Origin: DASUAS01 sp963809795
GTDB taxonomy: Bacteria > Actinomycetota > Acidimicrobiia > IMCC26256 > DASPTH01
Length of the DNA: 64,000 bases
Assembly: GCA_963809795.1 (NCBI GenBank)
Contig: CAWELN010000014.1
Location: 1 to 64,000, forward strand
Reading direction: 5' to 3'
Shown in pieces: positions 35,202 to 44,677 of this stretch. The notes beneath the pieces were generated by a model that had not been told where the DNA came from, made no database searches, and saw only the letters and a list, made by a program, of their open reading frames with translations. Position 1 is the stretch's first letter; each line of letters starts with the position of its first letter. Made by a program: the position numbers and the translations under genes.

Positions 35202-36464
35202 GTGGCGCGGTCCTTCCTGGCCTCGGGCCGGATCCCGAACTCGTCGGTGTAGAACGCGAACCGCCGTCGGAGCGCGTCGGCGTCGAGCCCGAAGTCGCCT
35301 TCGAGGTCGTAGACGACCCGACCGTTCCTGCCGCGCGGGTGGGCGGTCATGTACGCCTCGAGGTCCGCCCGACACTCGTCGGTGACGGGGAGACCAGCCT
35401 GCTCGAACACACGCGCCGCGGCACCGACGTCGTCGCGCGACGATGTCCTCGAACATCAGCTCCACGAGCTGGTCGCCGGGAACGAGCGCGCGGTCACGCA
35501 CGTAGCTGCGGAGCATGCGCTCGATGCGGTCGACCCAGTAGTCGACGTGGCCGTCGATGTCGGGCTGCTTCTGGCTGCTCTTGACCAACAGGCCGCGCAT
35601 GGTGAGGAGCGACTGGAGGGTGGAGACGGGGTCGCGGTGGATCATCACGACCGTCACGTCCGGGTACGTCGCCAGCAACGGCCCGAGCTGTTCGCTGTGC
35701 TGGTTCGACTTGAGCATCCAGCGCCGATCGCTCGGGAACTGCGACGCGATCGTGGCGAGCACGTCGCGCATGTAGCGGTAGTGCGGCGTCTGGTCGTGCG
35801 CGAGGTAGTGGTCGCGAAATACCGGCACCGCGGCCATCCACTCCCACTGGTAGCTCGCGAAGTCAGGGATCTGCAGCTCGTTCTCACCGCACGCGTGGTC
35901 GGGCGAGTGCTCGTGCATCGCCGCCATGATCTCGTTCTGTCGCATCATCTGCCATCGGGCGTCGGCCCGCTTCCAGCGCGGATCGATCCCGTCGGGTCCG
36001 GGCTCGTCCCCCGGGGTCGGCACCGGTTGCGCGGCCACGTAGACCGGGAGGTGGCGGAGCCGGCGGTCGGCGCCCACCAGGTTCTCGAGGTGGGTGCTCC
36101 CCGACCGTGGCAACGCGATCACGTCGATCGGCCGCTCGATGGTGACGTCCCGCGCTTCGGGGTGCTCCGACCAGTGGTGCTGGATCAGCAGGCGGTTGAC
36201 CGCGGCCTTGGTGCAGTGGTCCACGAACATCGACTTGTGCGCGTTCCACACGTTGTCGTCGGCCGCGACCTCGCCGAGCAGCAGACCGAGGCGTTCGACG
36301 AAGTCGCGGGGGCCGAAGTCGTCGAACCCGCTCTCGCGCCGGGCGGCGTCGAGCACCGCGTCGACCGTCATGTCGAGCGGCTGCGCCTCCGCCGCCTCCA
36401 GCGCGCGCCGCTCGTCGTCGGTGCGCGTGTCGTCGCGCATCCCCTCGACCCGGAGCACCTTCAC
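35198..36464 (-). CDS. Sulfotransferase family protein, one frame break
   Basis: About 421 residues starting at GTG 36464, which overlaps the SDR stop (GTGA); ATG 36440 is an alternative. The PAPS 5'-phosphosulfate loop is VIALPRSGSTHLENL, and the 3'-phosphate motif is VVMIHRDPVSTLQSLL. The substrate-facing helix KSMFVDHCTKAAVNRLLIQ and the WMLKSNQHSEQ region fit actinobacterial sulfotransferases of the Sulfotransfer_3 type. The frame breaks within 35428-35442, after which the C-terminus continues as VFEQAGLPVTDECRADLEAY. It transfers sulfate from PAPS to a hydroxyl of an unknown compound. It is in a fully coupled operon with an alkyl-sulfatase-like protein. Confidence 0.88.
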
Positions 36465-37267
36465 GGCCACGGCGGCAGCTCCGAGATGTCGGTCTTCCCG
36501 GCGTTCGCCATCCATCCACCCTCGACCACGACGAGATCGCCGGTGTGGAAGCGCGAACACTCGCTCATGAAGTAGACGCCGATCCCCTCGAAGTCGTCGG
36601 GCGTGCCCATCCGGCCCATGGGGCTGTAGCGGCGGATGTGGTCGAACAACGGGTCGTCGGGTGCGATCTGCACCGTGTCGCTCGCGGTGTATCCCGGGCA
36701 CACGACGTTGCACCGGATCCCGTAGCGCCCGGCCTCGACCGCGATGCCACGCGACATCGCGGCCATCGCGCCCTTGGACGCGTTGTAGTGCTGCATGCCG
36801 GGACTGCCGGTGAGGGCCGAGAGGCTGGCGCAGAACAGGAGCGATCCGCCCGGGTCACCGGCATCGAAGCGACGTTTCATGTGACGCGCGCCTTCGCGGA
36901 CGGTCACGAACGCGCCGTCCTGGTTCACCGCCAAGAGGCGACGCCACTCCTCGGTGGTCATGTCGAGGAACGTGCCCGCGCTGCTCATCATGCCGGCGTT
37001 GGCGATCACCCCGTCGACCCGGCCCATCTCCTCCACCGCCTCGGCCATCGCCTCGACCACGCGCGCCTCGTCGCTGACGTCGACCTGCTGCGCCAGCACG
37101 CGGCCCCCGTGCTCCTGCAGCGCGGCCGCCGCCTCGGCGTTCTTCTCGGCCCGCCGACCCCAGATCACGACGTCGCCGCCCGCCCGGGCGACGCCCCGGG
37201 CGAAGCCCAGTCCGATGCCGGCGTTGCCGCCGGAGACGACGACCACCCGGCCGGTGAGATCGAACAT
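36461..37267 (-). CDS. SDR family oxidoreductase
   Basis: 268 residues with GGNAGIGLGFARGVA, VIANAGMM, a serine in LFCASLSALTG and YNASKGAMAAM. The C-terminus HTGDLVVVEGGWMANAG is typical. It is the first gene of the operon, with SD AGGAG directly before ATG 37267 and the palindrome TTGCTATAGCAA seven bases upstream. Its product probably makes or consumes the alcohol handled by the sulfotransferase that follows with a four-base overlap; this is inference. Confidence 0.9.
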   Translation of the reverse strand: MFDLTGRVVVVSGGNAGIGLGFARGVARAGGDVVIWGRRAEKNAEAAAALQEHGGRVLAQQVDVSDEARVVEAMAEAVEEMGRVDGVIANAGMMSSAGTFLDMTTEEWRRLLAVNQDGAFVTVREGARHMKRRFDAGDPGGSLLFCASLSALTGSPGMQHYNASKGAMAAMSRGIAVEAGRYGIRCNVVCPGYTASDTVQIAPDDPLFDHIRRYSPMGRMGTPDDFEGIGVYFMSECSRFHTGDLVVVEGGWMANAGKTDISELPPWP

Positions 37268-37273
37268 CTCCTA

Positions 37274-37285
37274 TTGCTATAGCAA
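37274..37285. promoter_or_regulatory. 12-bp palindrome in the promoter of the sulfotransferase operon
   Basis: TTGCTATAGCAA is a perfect palindrome between the IclR stop (37322) and the SDR start (37267). A further GCTAT copy follows at about 37290. It overlaps the expected promoter and could be an operator for the adjacent IclR protein, or part of a -10 region. Confidence 0.4.
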
Positions 37286-37321
37286 AAACGCTATCGTCGC
37301 AAGCCGATGACGACCGAGCGC

Positions 37322-38212
37322 TCAGCCCTCCGGCACCCGGCCCCGAGCCTGGCGGGTGGCGACGGCGGCGGACCGCACCAGCCGGCGACCCAGCTCGAGC
37401 ACCTCGTCGACCCGCACCGGGTGCTCGGGACCCGTGATGCTGAGCGACAACAGCACACGACCGATCGGGTCGAAGATCGGCGCGGCGACGGTCTTGAACA
37501 CGACCTTGTCGGCCGGGGACAGCTCGGCGAACACGACGAGCATCTCGTCGGTCTGCTGCAGGACGTCGGCGAGGTGTTGCTCGGCGTCGTCGGCGGTGGG
37601 TTCTTCGCGCACCCGGCTGATGGCATCGGCGATCGCGGGCTCGGCCATGGCCTGCATGGGCACGCTGAAGCCACGCGACCGTGTCTCGGCCAGGACACCG
37701 CGGTAGAACTCGGCGTGCTCCACGCCGAGCGACGCGCGTTCGAGCCACGCGCTGACCTCGGCGTCGTCGGCCCAGGCCATGAACACCGCGCCGAGCGGAG
37801 CGAGCAACGGCGAACGGTCCCCTGGGTAGCCGCTGGTCGCGTCGAGGGTCTCGGGTCCGCGCCGGGCGAGGAAGATGACGTCGCGGCCGGCGAGCGCGGT
37901 CAGCCGCACCTCGGCATCCAGCTCCTCCGCCAGCACCTCGGCCTGGTTGATGGCCGCTTCGATCGCGGGATGCTGTCCCAGCGTCGCGAATCCGGTCGCG
38001 GCCAACGCCGGGCCGAGGAAGTACGTGCGGTGCACCGGGTCACGGACGACGAAGCCGGAGTCGCTGAGCACGGCCAGCGTCGCGTGTGCGGACGCGATGT
38101 TCATGTCGAGGTGGTCGACAAGCTCGCTGATCGTGAAACCCCGCGACGGGTGCGCGGTGAGAAACGAGAGGATCCTCACCGCGCGGTCGGCAGCAGGAGC
38201 AGCACGGGCCAT
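37322..38212 (-). CDS. IclR-family transcriptional regulator
   Basis: 296 residues from ATG 38212. The N-terminal wHTH is ADRAVRILSFLTAHPSRGFT through LDMNIASAHATLAVLSDSGF. The effector domain shows VRLTALAGRDVIFLARRGP and the typical PLGAVFMAW segment. It is 55 bp upstream of the SDR/sulfotransferase operon on the same strand and divergent from the molybdopterin hydroxylase subunit. It most likely controls one or both. The open frame extends 36 codons upstream without family similarity. Confidence 0.92.
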   Translation of the reverse strand: MARAAPAADRAVRILSFLTAHPSRGFTISELVDHLDMNIASAHATLAVLSDSGFVVRDPVHRTYFLGPALAATGFATLGQHPAIEAAINQAEVLAEELDAEVRLTALAGRDVIFLARRGPETLDATSGYPGDRSPLLAPLGAVFMAWADDAEVSAWLERASLGVEHAEFYRGVLAETRSRGFSVPMQAMAEPAIADAISRVREEPTADDAEQHLADVLQQTDEMLVVFAELSPADKVVFKTVAAPIFDPIGRVLLSLSITGPEHPVRVDEVLELGRRLVRSAAVATRQARGRVPEG

Positions 38213-38346
38213 TCGGCCCAGCGTATCGGCGCGCCGAAGCGCACTGGTCAGGCGCGCGGTCGCATGGGCCCGGGAAGGGCCCCGTGTTGCGCGGTTCGAC
38301 GGCAGACGCCAGATTGTCACCGCCCCGGTCTCGAGGAGCCCGCTCG

Positions 38347-40677
38347 ATGAACAGTGCGCACCCGCTCGCGGCGTCGGCCCGCATCGTCGGCACCGTCGTC
38401 AACCGCAAGGAGGACCCGCGCCTGCTGACCGGTGACGGCCGCTACGTCGACGACGTCGTCGTGCCCGGCATGGTGCATGCCCACTTCGTGCGTAGCGACA
38501 TCGCGCGGGGGCGCATCGTCCGCATCGACGCCGCGGCCGCACGCGCAGCCACCGGGGTGATCGCGGTCCTCACCGCGGCGGAGCTGAACCCACTGCAGCA
38601 GGGACCGATGCGCGCCACCCCGATGCTCGGCATGCCCGGCGCGGCGCCGGAGCGCCCCCTGGCGGACGGTGACGTCAAGTTCGTCGGCGACCCCGTCGCC
38701 CTGGTCGTGGCCGAGAGCCGTGCGCTCGCCGAGGACGCCGCCGAGCTGGTGGAGCTCGACATCGATCCGCTCCCACCGGTCGTCGACTTCGAGACCGCGG
38801 CGGACTCGCGTGAGCTCGTCCACGACGGCGAACGCGACAGCAATGTGTTCAGCCACCTCGAGGTGGCGGGGGGCGACGACCTCGAAGCGGTCTTCGCCGG
38901 CGCGCCGCACGTGATCGACCAGACGTTCAGGCAGCAGCGCTACCTGGCGGTGCCCATGGAAGCCCGCGGCGTCGTGGCGTCGTGGTCGCCCCGCACCCAC
39001 GAGTTCCGGGTGTGGGTGTCGACGCAGTCACCGCACGACGTCCGCGCCATCACCGCCCGGATCACCGGAGTCTCCGAGCGCGACATCCGGGTGACGATGG
39101 GCGACGTCGGCGGGGGGTTCGGGCAGAAGGCCTACCTGGCCCGCGACGAGCAGGTCGTCATCCTCGCGAGCTACCACCTCGGCCGGCCGGTGAAATGGAT
39201 CGAGGACCGGCGCGAGAACCTCATGGCCGCGACGTCGTCCCGGAACGAGCGTTGCCGCGTCCGCCTGGCGGCCGACGCCGACGGAGCGATCCTGGCCGCG
39301 TCCTTCGAGCAGCTCGACGACTGTGGTGCGTATCCGCTGTCGGGGAGCCCGGGCGTGATGGCGGCGATGATGTTCCCCGGGCCGTACCGGATCCCGCGGT
39401 ACGCCTGGAGCGCGACGTCGATGTTCACCAACACCTGCCCGCGTGCTCCGTATCGCGGGCCCTGGCAGGCGGAGACGTTCGCGGTGGAGCAGGCGATGGA
39501 CCTGCTCGCGCGCGCCATGGGCCTCGACGCGCTCGAGCTGCGTCGCCGCAACGTGCTCCACCGAGCCGAGCTCCCGTACACGATGCCGAGCGGCATGCCG
39601 CTGGTCGAGGTCTCTCCCGAGGAGACACTCGACCAGGCGGCCGATCTCGTGGGGTACGCAGGCTTTCGGGTCGCGCAGCGGGACGCGCTCGCCGCCGGGC
39701 GACTGGTGGGGATCGGCATGTCGTTGTACATCGAACCGCAGACGCCGATGAGCGTCTACGGCACCGAGCCGTGCCACCTCCGCGTGCAACCGAACGGCAC
39801 CGTCGACGCCTACATCGGGTCGGGCAGCCACGGCCAGGGGCTGGAGACGACGACCGCACAGCTCGTCGCCGAGCACCTCGGCGTCGGGCTCGACGACGTG
39901 ACCGTGCACCAGGGCGACACCGCGGAGACGCCGTACGCGTTCGGAACCGGCGGCAGCCGCAGCGGGCCGGTGCTCGGCGCGGCCGTCCGTCAGACCGCGC
40001 TCGAGCTGCGCGCCAAGGTGACGGAGCTGGCGGCCCACCGCCTCGAGGCGGCCGCGGCCGACATCGAGGTCGTCGACGGCGTGGCATCGGTGCGAGGCAC
40101 GCCCTCGCGTGGCCTCACCTTCGCCGAGCTGGCGCGGTCGGCCTACTTCGACCTCGCCGACCTCCCCACCGGCATGGAGCCCGGCCTCGAGCTGATCGGC
40201 CGGTACCGGGCCCCCGACCTCATGTATTCGAACGCCTGTCACGTCTGCACGGTCGAGATCGACCGCGTCACCGGCGCGGTGGAGGTGCTCCGGTACGTCG
40301 TGAGCGAAGACTGCGGCGTGATGATCAACCCCGCGGTGGTCCACGGCCAGATCGACGGCGGCGCGGTCCAGGGCATCGGCGGTGCGCTCCTCGAGGAGTT
40401 CGTCTACGACGAGGCCGGCAACCCGCTCACCACGACGTTCCTCGACTACCTCATCCCAACTGCCGCCGACGTGCCCATCATCGAGCACGGCCACGTCGAG
40501 ACCCCGGCGACGACGCCCGGCCACTACAAGGGCGTCGGCGAAGGCGGCGCGATCGGCGCACCGCCCGCGGTCGCGAACGCGGTGAACGACGCGCTCGCCC
40601 AGGTCGGCGCCGCAGCCTTCGCGCACCCGCTCTCACCGCCACGGCTCCGCGCCGCGCTCGACGCGGTCGGCGCGTGA
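38347..40677 (+). CDS. Xanthine dehydrogenase/CO dehydrogenase family molybdopterin-binding subunit
   Basis: 776 residues. The N-terminal part has RKEDPRLLTGDGRYVDDVVV and VPMEARGVVASW, then TMGDVGGGFGQKAYLARDEQ. The region CPRAPYRGPWQAETFAVEQA corresponds to the substrate loop, and the C-terminal GEGGAIGAPPAVANAVNDAL carries the catalytic glutamate of the hydroxylase family. It hydroxylates a carbon centre using Mo-molybdopterin cytosine dinucleotide, normally with separate Fe-S and FAD subunits. Neither partner gene is next to it. The stop overlaps the start of the following SDR. Confidence 0.93.
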   Translation: MNSAHPLAASARIVGTVVNRKEDPRLLTGDGRYVDDVVVPGMVHAHFVRSDIARGRIVRIDAAAARAATGVIAVLTAAELNPLQQGPMRATPMLGMPGAAPERPLADGDVKFVGDPVALVVAESRALAEDAAELVELDIDPLPPVVDFETAADSRELVHDGERDSNVFSHLEVAGGDDLEAVFAGAPHVIDQTFRQQRYLAVPMEARGVVASWSPRTHEFRVWVSTQSPHDVRAITARITGVSERDIRVTMGDVGGGFGQKAYLARDEQVVILASYHLGRPVKWIEDRRENLMAATSSRNERCRVRLAADADGAILAASFEQLDDCGAYPLSGSPGVMAAMMFPGPYRIPRYAWSATSMFTNTCPRAPYRGPWQAETFAVEQAMDLLARAMGLDALELRRRNVLHRAELPYTMPSGMPLVEVSPEETLDQAADLVGYAGFRVAQRDALAAGRLVGIGMSLYIEPQTPMSVYGTEPCHLRVQPNGTVDAYIGSGSHGQGLETTTAQLVAEHLGVGLDDVTVHQGDTAETPYAFGTGGSRSGPVLGAAVRQTALELRAKVTELAAHRLEAAAADIEVVDGVASVRGTPSRGLTFAELARSAYFDLADLPTGMEPGLELIGRYRAPDLMYSNACHVCTVEIDRVTGAVEVLRYVVSEDCGVMINPAVVHGQIDGGAVQGIGGALLEEFVYDEAGNPLTTTFLDYLIPTAADVPIIEHGHVETPATTPGHYKGVGEGGAIGAPPAVANAVNDALAQVGAAAFAHPLSPPRLRAALDAVGA

Positions 40678-41514
40678 TGACCGACGCCGCCACATCCGAC
40701 GAACCACCGGCCGGGCCTGCCGCTGGCGGTCGTCGTCGGTGCCGGGGGAATGGCGATGGCGATCGCCCGACGCCTCGGCGACTCGTACCGGGTGCTGCTG
40801 GCCGATCGCGACGCCGAGCACCTCGAGCGTCAGGTGATCGCGCTGCGGTCCGAGGGCCACGAGGTCGACGGCATCACCTGTGACGTGGTCGAGCCCGACG
40901 CGGTGCGACGGCTGGCGGCGGCCGCCGAGCAGTCGGGGCCGGTCCGCGCGCTCGCGCACGTCGTCGGCCTGTCGCCGAGCATGGCCGACGGCGCGACGGT
41001 GCTACGGGTGAACCTCGTCGGCCCGACGCTCGTCGCCGACGCCTTCGTCGAGCTGGCGACTCCCGGGACCGCAGCGGTGTTCGTGGCGTCGCTCGCCGGC
41101 CACCTCGTCGAGCTCACGCCGGAGGAGACCGCCGCGCTCGACGAGCCGCTGACGCCGGACTTCCCGGATGCGGTCGCGGCAGCGACCCGAGGCGAGCTCG
41201 ATGGCGCGAAGGCATACCAGCTGTCCAAGGCGGCGCTGGTCCGCATGTGCCGTGACCGCGCCGCGGCCTGGGGCGCGCGAGGCGCGCGGATCGTCTCGCT
41301 CTCGCCCGGCTTGATCGCGACGCCGATGGGCGCGCTCGAGTTCGCCGCGCAACCCGAGAAGCGCCGGCTCCTTCCCCTCACCCCGCTGGGTCGGGAAGGG
41401 ACCATGGTCGAGATCGCCGACGCGGTCGAGTTCCTGCTCTCCGACCGCGCGTCGTTCATCACTGGCATCGACCTGCTGGTCGACGGCGGCATCAGCACCG
41501 TGTTGCGCCCGTAG
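40677..41514 (+). CDS. SDR family oxidoreductase, one frame break in the N-terminus
   Basis: About 278 residues starting at ATG 40677 (ATGA overlap with the hydroxylase stop). The first 15 codons are MTDAATSDEPPAG; removing one G near 40710-40725 joins them to LPLAVVVGAGGMAMAIARRL, the Rossmann motif. The frame that starts at ATG 40750 alone would lack the cofactor loop. YQLSKAALVRM supplies the Y-x3-K pair, and FITGIDLLVDGGIST the C-terminus. It is probably a dehydrogenase for the hydroxylated product of the upstream enzyme. Confidence 0.83.
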
Positions 41515-41557
41515 CGAACGTGCGTGGGTGCAGCCGGACCGAGTAGGAACACGAGCC

Positions 41558-43213
41558 ATGCACGACTTCGTCCCGAGCGTGGCACCGATGGAGCTACGCC
41601 GCCGCTGGCACGCCGAGGGCCTGTGGAACGACGACACGTTCCCGATCCTCGTGGCGCGCGGTCTGGCCGACAACCGCTCCGGACGCGCCCGCGTGTTGTC
41701 GGCGGTGCGCCCGTACGAGGGAACCGTCGGCGAGTTGGCCGACCAGGGTGCGCTCCTCGCCGGCCTGCTCGCCGCCCGCGGGATCGGTCCCGGCGACGTC
41801 GTCGCGTTCCAGCTCCCCAACTGGCCCGAGGCCGCGTCGACCTTCTACGGGCTGCTGCAGCTCGGCGTGGTGGTCGTGCCCATCGTCCACATCTACGGGC
41901 ACCGTGAGGTCGGTCACATCCTGCGGCAGTCGCGCGCCCGGACGCTGATCACCGCCGATCGCTTCGGCGCCCACGACTACCTGGCGGAGCTCGCGCGGGC
42001 GGCGCCGCTTCCCGACCTCGAGCTGGTCGTCGTCGTCGACGCGCACGGTCCGTTCCCCGCGCCCGACGCCGAGAGCCTCACCTGGCGAGAGGTGCTCGCG
42101 GCGGACAAGCCGTTCGGCGCCCCCGCCACCGTCGACCCCGATGCGCCCGCGTTCGTCTGCTACACGTCCGGCACGACCTCCGACGCCAAGGGCGTCGTCC
42201 ATTCGCACCGCACGTTCCTGGCCGAGCTGCGCCAGGGTGCCGCGCTGCGCGGGCCCGCAGACCCGGCCATGGTCAAGGTGCAGGGTGGGTTGTCGGGCGC
42301 GCCCGTCGGCCACGTGGGCGGCATGTTGATGCTCTTCGGTCCGGTCGTCGCGGGTTCGGGCCTGAACCTCCTCGACCGGTGGGATCCCGGTCTGGTCCTC
42401 CGCACGATGGCAGCCGAGAACCTCACGTCCGGCAGCGGTGCGACCTTCTTCCTGACCTCGCTCCTCGACCACCCCGAGTTCGATCCCGCCGTGCACGCCC
42501 CCCTGTTGGCGCGCGTCGGGATGGGTGGCGCGCCGATCCCCGCCGAGGTCGCCCGGCGCGCCACGGAGCTCGGCATCTCGCTGACGCGCAGCTATGGATC
42601 GACCGAGCACCCGTCGATCACCGGGTCGAGCCACGACGACCCGGAACACGTCCGTCTCTACACCGACGGGGCGCCGCTCCCCGGGGTGGATCTGCGACTC
42701 GTCGACGAGGACGGGCGCGACGTCCCGGTGGGAACACCGGGCGAGATCCTGTCCCGCGGTCCCGAACGCTTCGTCGGCTACGTCGACCCGGCGCTCACCG
42801 CCGCCGCCATCGACGCCGACGGCTGGTACGCGACCGGCGACGTCGGCGTCCTCGACGAGCGCGGCAACCTCTCCATCACCGACCGCAAGAAGGACGTCAT
42901 CATCCGCGGCGGGGAGAACATCAGCGCCGCGGAGATCGAAGAGATCATGCTGACGCGCCCCGACGTGCTCGAGGTCGCAGTCGTCGCGGCACCCGACCGC
43001 CGTTACGGCGAGCACGCGTGCGCGTTCGTGCGCGTGACCGATCCTGCGTCGACGTTCGGGATCGAGGAGCTGCGGGCGCAACTCGAACGTGCCGGCCTCG
43101 CCCGCCAGAAGTGGCCCGAGGACCTGCGCTTCGTCGACGACTACCCCCGCACCGCGTCGGGGAAGGTCCAGAAGCACGTGCTGCGCGCCTGGTTGCGCGA
43201 CGAGTCGCGCTAG
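41558..43213 (+). CDS. AMP-dependent acyl-CoA synthetase/ligase
   Basis: 551 residues. The P-loop is CYTSGTTSDAKGVVHSH, A5 is SYGSTEHPSITGSS, A7/A8 are WYATGDVGVLDERGNLSI and DRKKDVIIRGGENIS, and the A10 lysine is in RTASGKVQKHVL. It resembles cyclohexanecarboxylate/long-chain ligases of the FadD or AliA group. The start is at ATG 41558, 43 bp after the SDR. A strong terminator follows at 43215-43245. Confidence 0.95.
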   Translation: MHDFVPSVAPMELRRRWHAEGLWNDDTFPILVARGLADNRSGRARVLSAVRPYEGTVGELADQGALLAGLLAARGIGPGDVVAFQLPNWPEAASTFYGLLQLGVVVVPIVHIYGHREVGHILRQSRARTLITADRFGAHDYLAELARAAPLPDLELVVVVDAHGPFPAPDAESLTWREVLAADKPFGAPATVDPDAPAFVCYTSGTTSDAKGVVHSHRTFLAELRQGAALRGPADPAMVKVQGGLSGAPVGHVGGMLMLFGPVVAGSGLNLLDRWDPGLVLRTMAAENLTSGSGATFFLTSLLDHPEFDPAVHAPLLARVGMGGAPIPAEVARRATELGISLTRSYGSTEHPSITGSSHDDPEHVRLYTDGAPLPGVDLRLVDEDGRDVPVGTPGEILSRGPERFVGYVDPALTAAAIDADGWYATGDVGVLDERGNLSITDRKKDVIIRGGENISAAEIEEIMLTRPDVLEVAVVAAPDRRYGEHACAFVRVTDPASTFGIEELRAQLERAGLARQKWPEDLRFVDDYPRTASGKVQKHVLRAWLRDESR

Positions 43214-43214
43214 C

Positions 43215-43245
43215 TGCGGAACCCGGCGACGCGCCGGGCTCCGCA
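43215..43245. terminator. Strong bidirectional hairpin terminator
   Basis: A 14-bp stem starting TGCGGA and ending CCGCA, with a three-base loop and one imperfect pair. It lies between the ligase stop (43213, plus) and the amidohydrolase stop (43272, minus), so it can serve both convergent genes. Confidence 0.7.
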
Positions 43246-43271
43246 ACCGTGCAGAGCGCGACCGGCTCGCG

Positions 43272-44474
43272 TCAGGCGGGCACGCCCACGTTCATGAGGC
43301 CGGCGAGGTTGCCGCCCATGACCTTGGCCTGGTCCGCTTCCGACAGCCCGGCGAGGTCGTCGACGTAGGTGATCGGGTCGGACATGCCCTCGGCGTGCGG
43401 GTAGTCGGAGCCGAAGCACACGTGGTCGACGCCCACGAGGTCGATGAGGCCCATCGGGTCCTCCTCGTGGAACGGATGGACCCAGATGTTGCGCCTCAGC
43501 ACGTCGACCGGGTGCTCGGCGAACAGCTGGGGCTGCTGCTCGTACGCCTGGTTGAAGTGCTCGATCGACGGGCGCACCCAGTGGCTGCCGTTCTCGACCG
43601 GGAGGATCTTGATGGTCGGGAACCGCGTGGGCAGGCCGTGGCCGACGATGGCGGCGATGGTGTCCTCGATCGCCCGATGGCCGATGGTGCTCAGCGCCGC
43701 GAACCCGGAGCCGTCCTTGAACGGCAGCATCTCGCCGCCGGGGATGCCCTCCCACTCGTTGATGTAGCGCTGGTACCCGCTGTCGGACGCGTGCATCCCG
43801 ACGAGGACGTCGGCGTCGACCACGCGCTGCCAGAACGGGTCGAACTCGGGCAGCGCCATCGAGCGCGTCGCGTACAGCGTGGTGACGGGCGCCGGCCGGA
43901 TCAGGATGGCCTTCGCGCCGTGCTCCAGCAGCCACTCGAGCTCCGCGATCGCGTTGTCGAGCAGGGCCAGGTTGATGATCGGCGTGGCGAAGATCCGGTC
44001 CTCGTAGTTGAACGACCACTGCTCGTACATCCACCGGTTGAGCGCCTTGATCACCGCGGCGGTGGCGTACGGGTCGTCGCGCAGGCGCTCCTCCACCAGG
44101 CTGGCGAGGGTCGGCCACATCATGGCGCGGTCGATGCCGAGCTCGTCCATGAGCTTGACGCGCGCCTCGGGCGCGAAGAACGCCTCGGGCGAGCGGATCG
44201 GCTTGCCCATGATCTCGCGACGCGACTTGCCCTCGGGATTCCCGCTCTTGAAGTACTCCTCCTGCGCGCCCGGCGCGGCCACGACGTTGAACGTCGGGTT
44301 CGGGATGTACTCGCTGATCGTGCCCTTCACCGTGATCTTGGTGCGGCCCTCGATGTCGATGTACTTGATGACGTTCTTGAACGGCTCGTCGACGAACTTC
44401 GTGAGCGCGTCAGGCGTCTCGTACATGTGGTTGTCGGCGTCGAAGATCGGGAAGTCGAGGATTCGTGACGGCAC
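43272..44474 (-). CDS. Amidohydrolase family protein (PF04909)
   Basis: 400 residues from GTG 44474, preceded by AGGAGG. The N-terminal motif is PIFDADNHMYETPD, a central ligand is in DVLVGMHASDSGY, and the C-terminal aspartate in VCFGSDYPHAEG. It is similar in plan to the amidohydrolases at 997, 9370 and 62124. It stands alone, convergent with the acyl-CoA ligase. Its substrate is not known. Confidence 0.9.
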   Translation of the reverse strand: MPSRILDFPIFDADNHMYETPDALTKFVDEPFKNVIKYIDIEGRTKITVKGTISEYIPNPTFNVVAAPGAQEEYFKSGNPEGKSRREIMGKPIRSPEAFFAPEARVKLMDELGIDRAMMWPTLASLVEERLRDDPYATAAVIKALNRWMYEQWSFNYEDRIFATPIINLALLDNAIAELEWLLEHGAKAILIRPAPVTTLYATRSMALPEFDPFWQRVVDADVLVGMHASDSGYQRYINEWEGIPGGEMLPFKDGSGFAALSTIGHRAIEDTIAAIVGHGLPTRFPTIKILPVENGSHWVRPSIEHFNQAYEQQPQLFAEHPVDVLRRNIWVHPFHEEDPMGLIDLVGVDHVCFGSDYPHAEGMSDPITYVDDLAGLSEADQAKVMGGNLAGLMNVGVPA

Positions 44475-44536
44475 GGTCGCCTCCTGGCTTGTGCGGCTGG
44501 CAGTGCGGGCGCAGGTCTGAAGTTAGGCCGAGTACG

Positions 44537-44573
44537 ATTATGGCTCATCCCGGGCCGGGCGCGCCAGCCCGGG
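44537..44573 (-). promoter_or_regulatory. Promoter -10 box of the amidohydrolase and adjoining hairpin
   Basis: On the minus strand CATAAT (44537-44542) is a plausible -10 box, 63 bp before the amidohydrolase GTG. Just upstream, CCCGGGC at 44549-44555 pairs with GCCCGGG at 44567-44573 and may terminate transcription from the nitroreductase-like gene. Confidence 0.35.
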
Positions 44574-44677
44574 ACACCCCGAATGTCCCACACCCGGGAG
44601 GATCGGGTGAGCTGCGGCCCGGGGCCTCCCGGGCCGGGCGTGGTCGCTGCCTCCCCGACCCCGGGAACCGCAATCGG

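Noticed and set aside
38982..40883. 633-codon plus-strand frame inside the hydroxylase gene
   Set aside because: Arginine-rich out-of-frame shadow of the molybdopterin subunit; its last part is only the frame of the SDR N-terminus.
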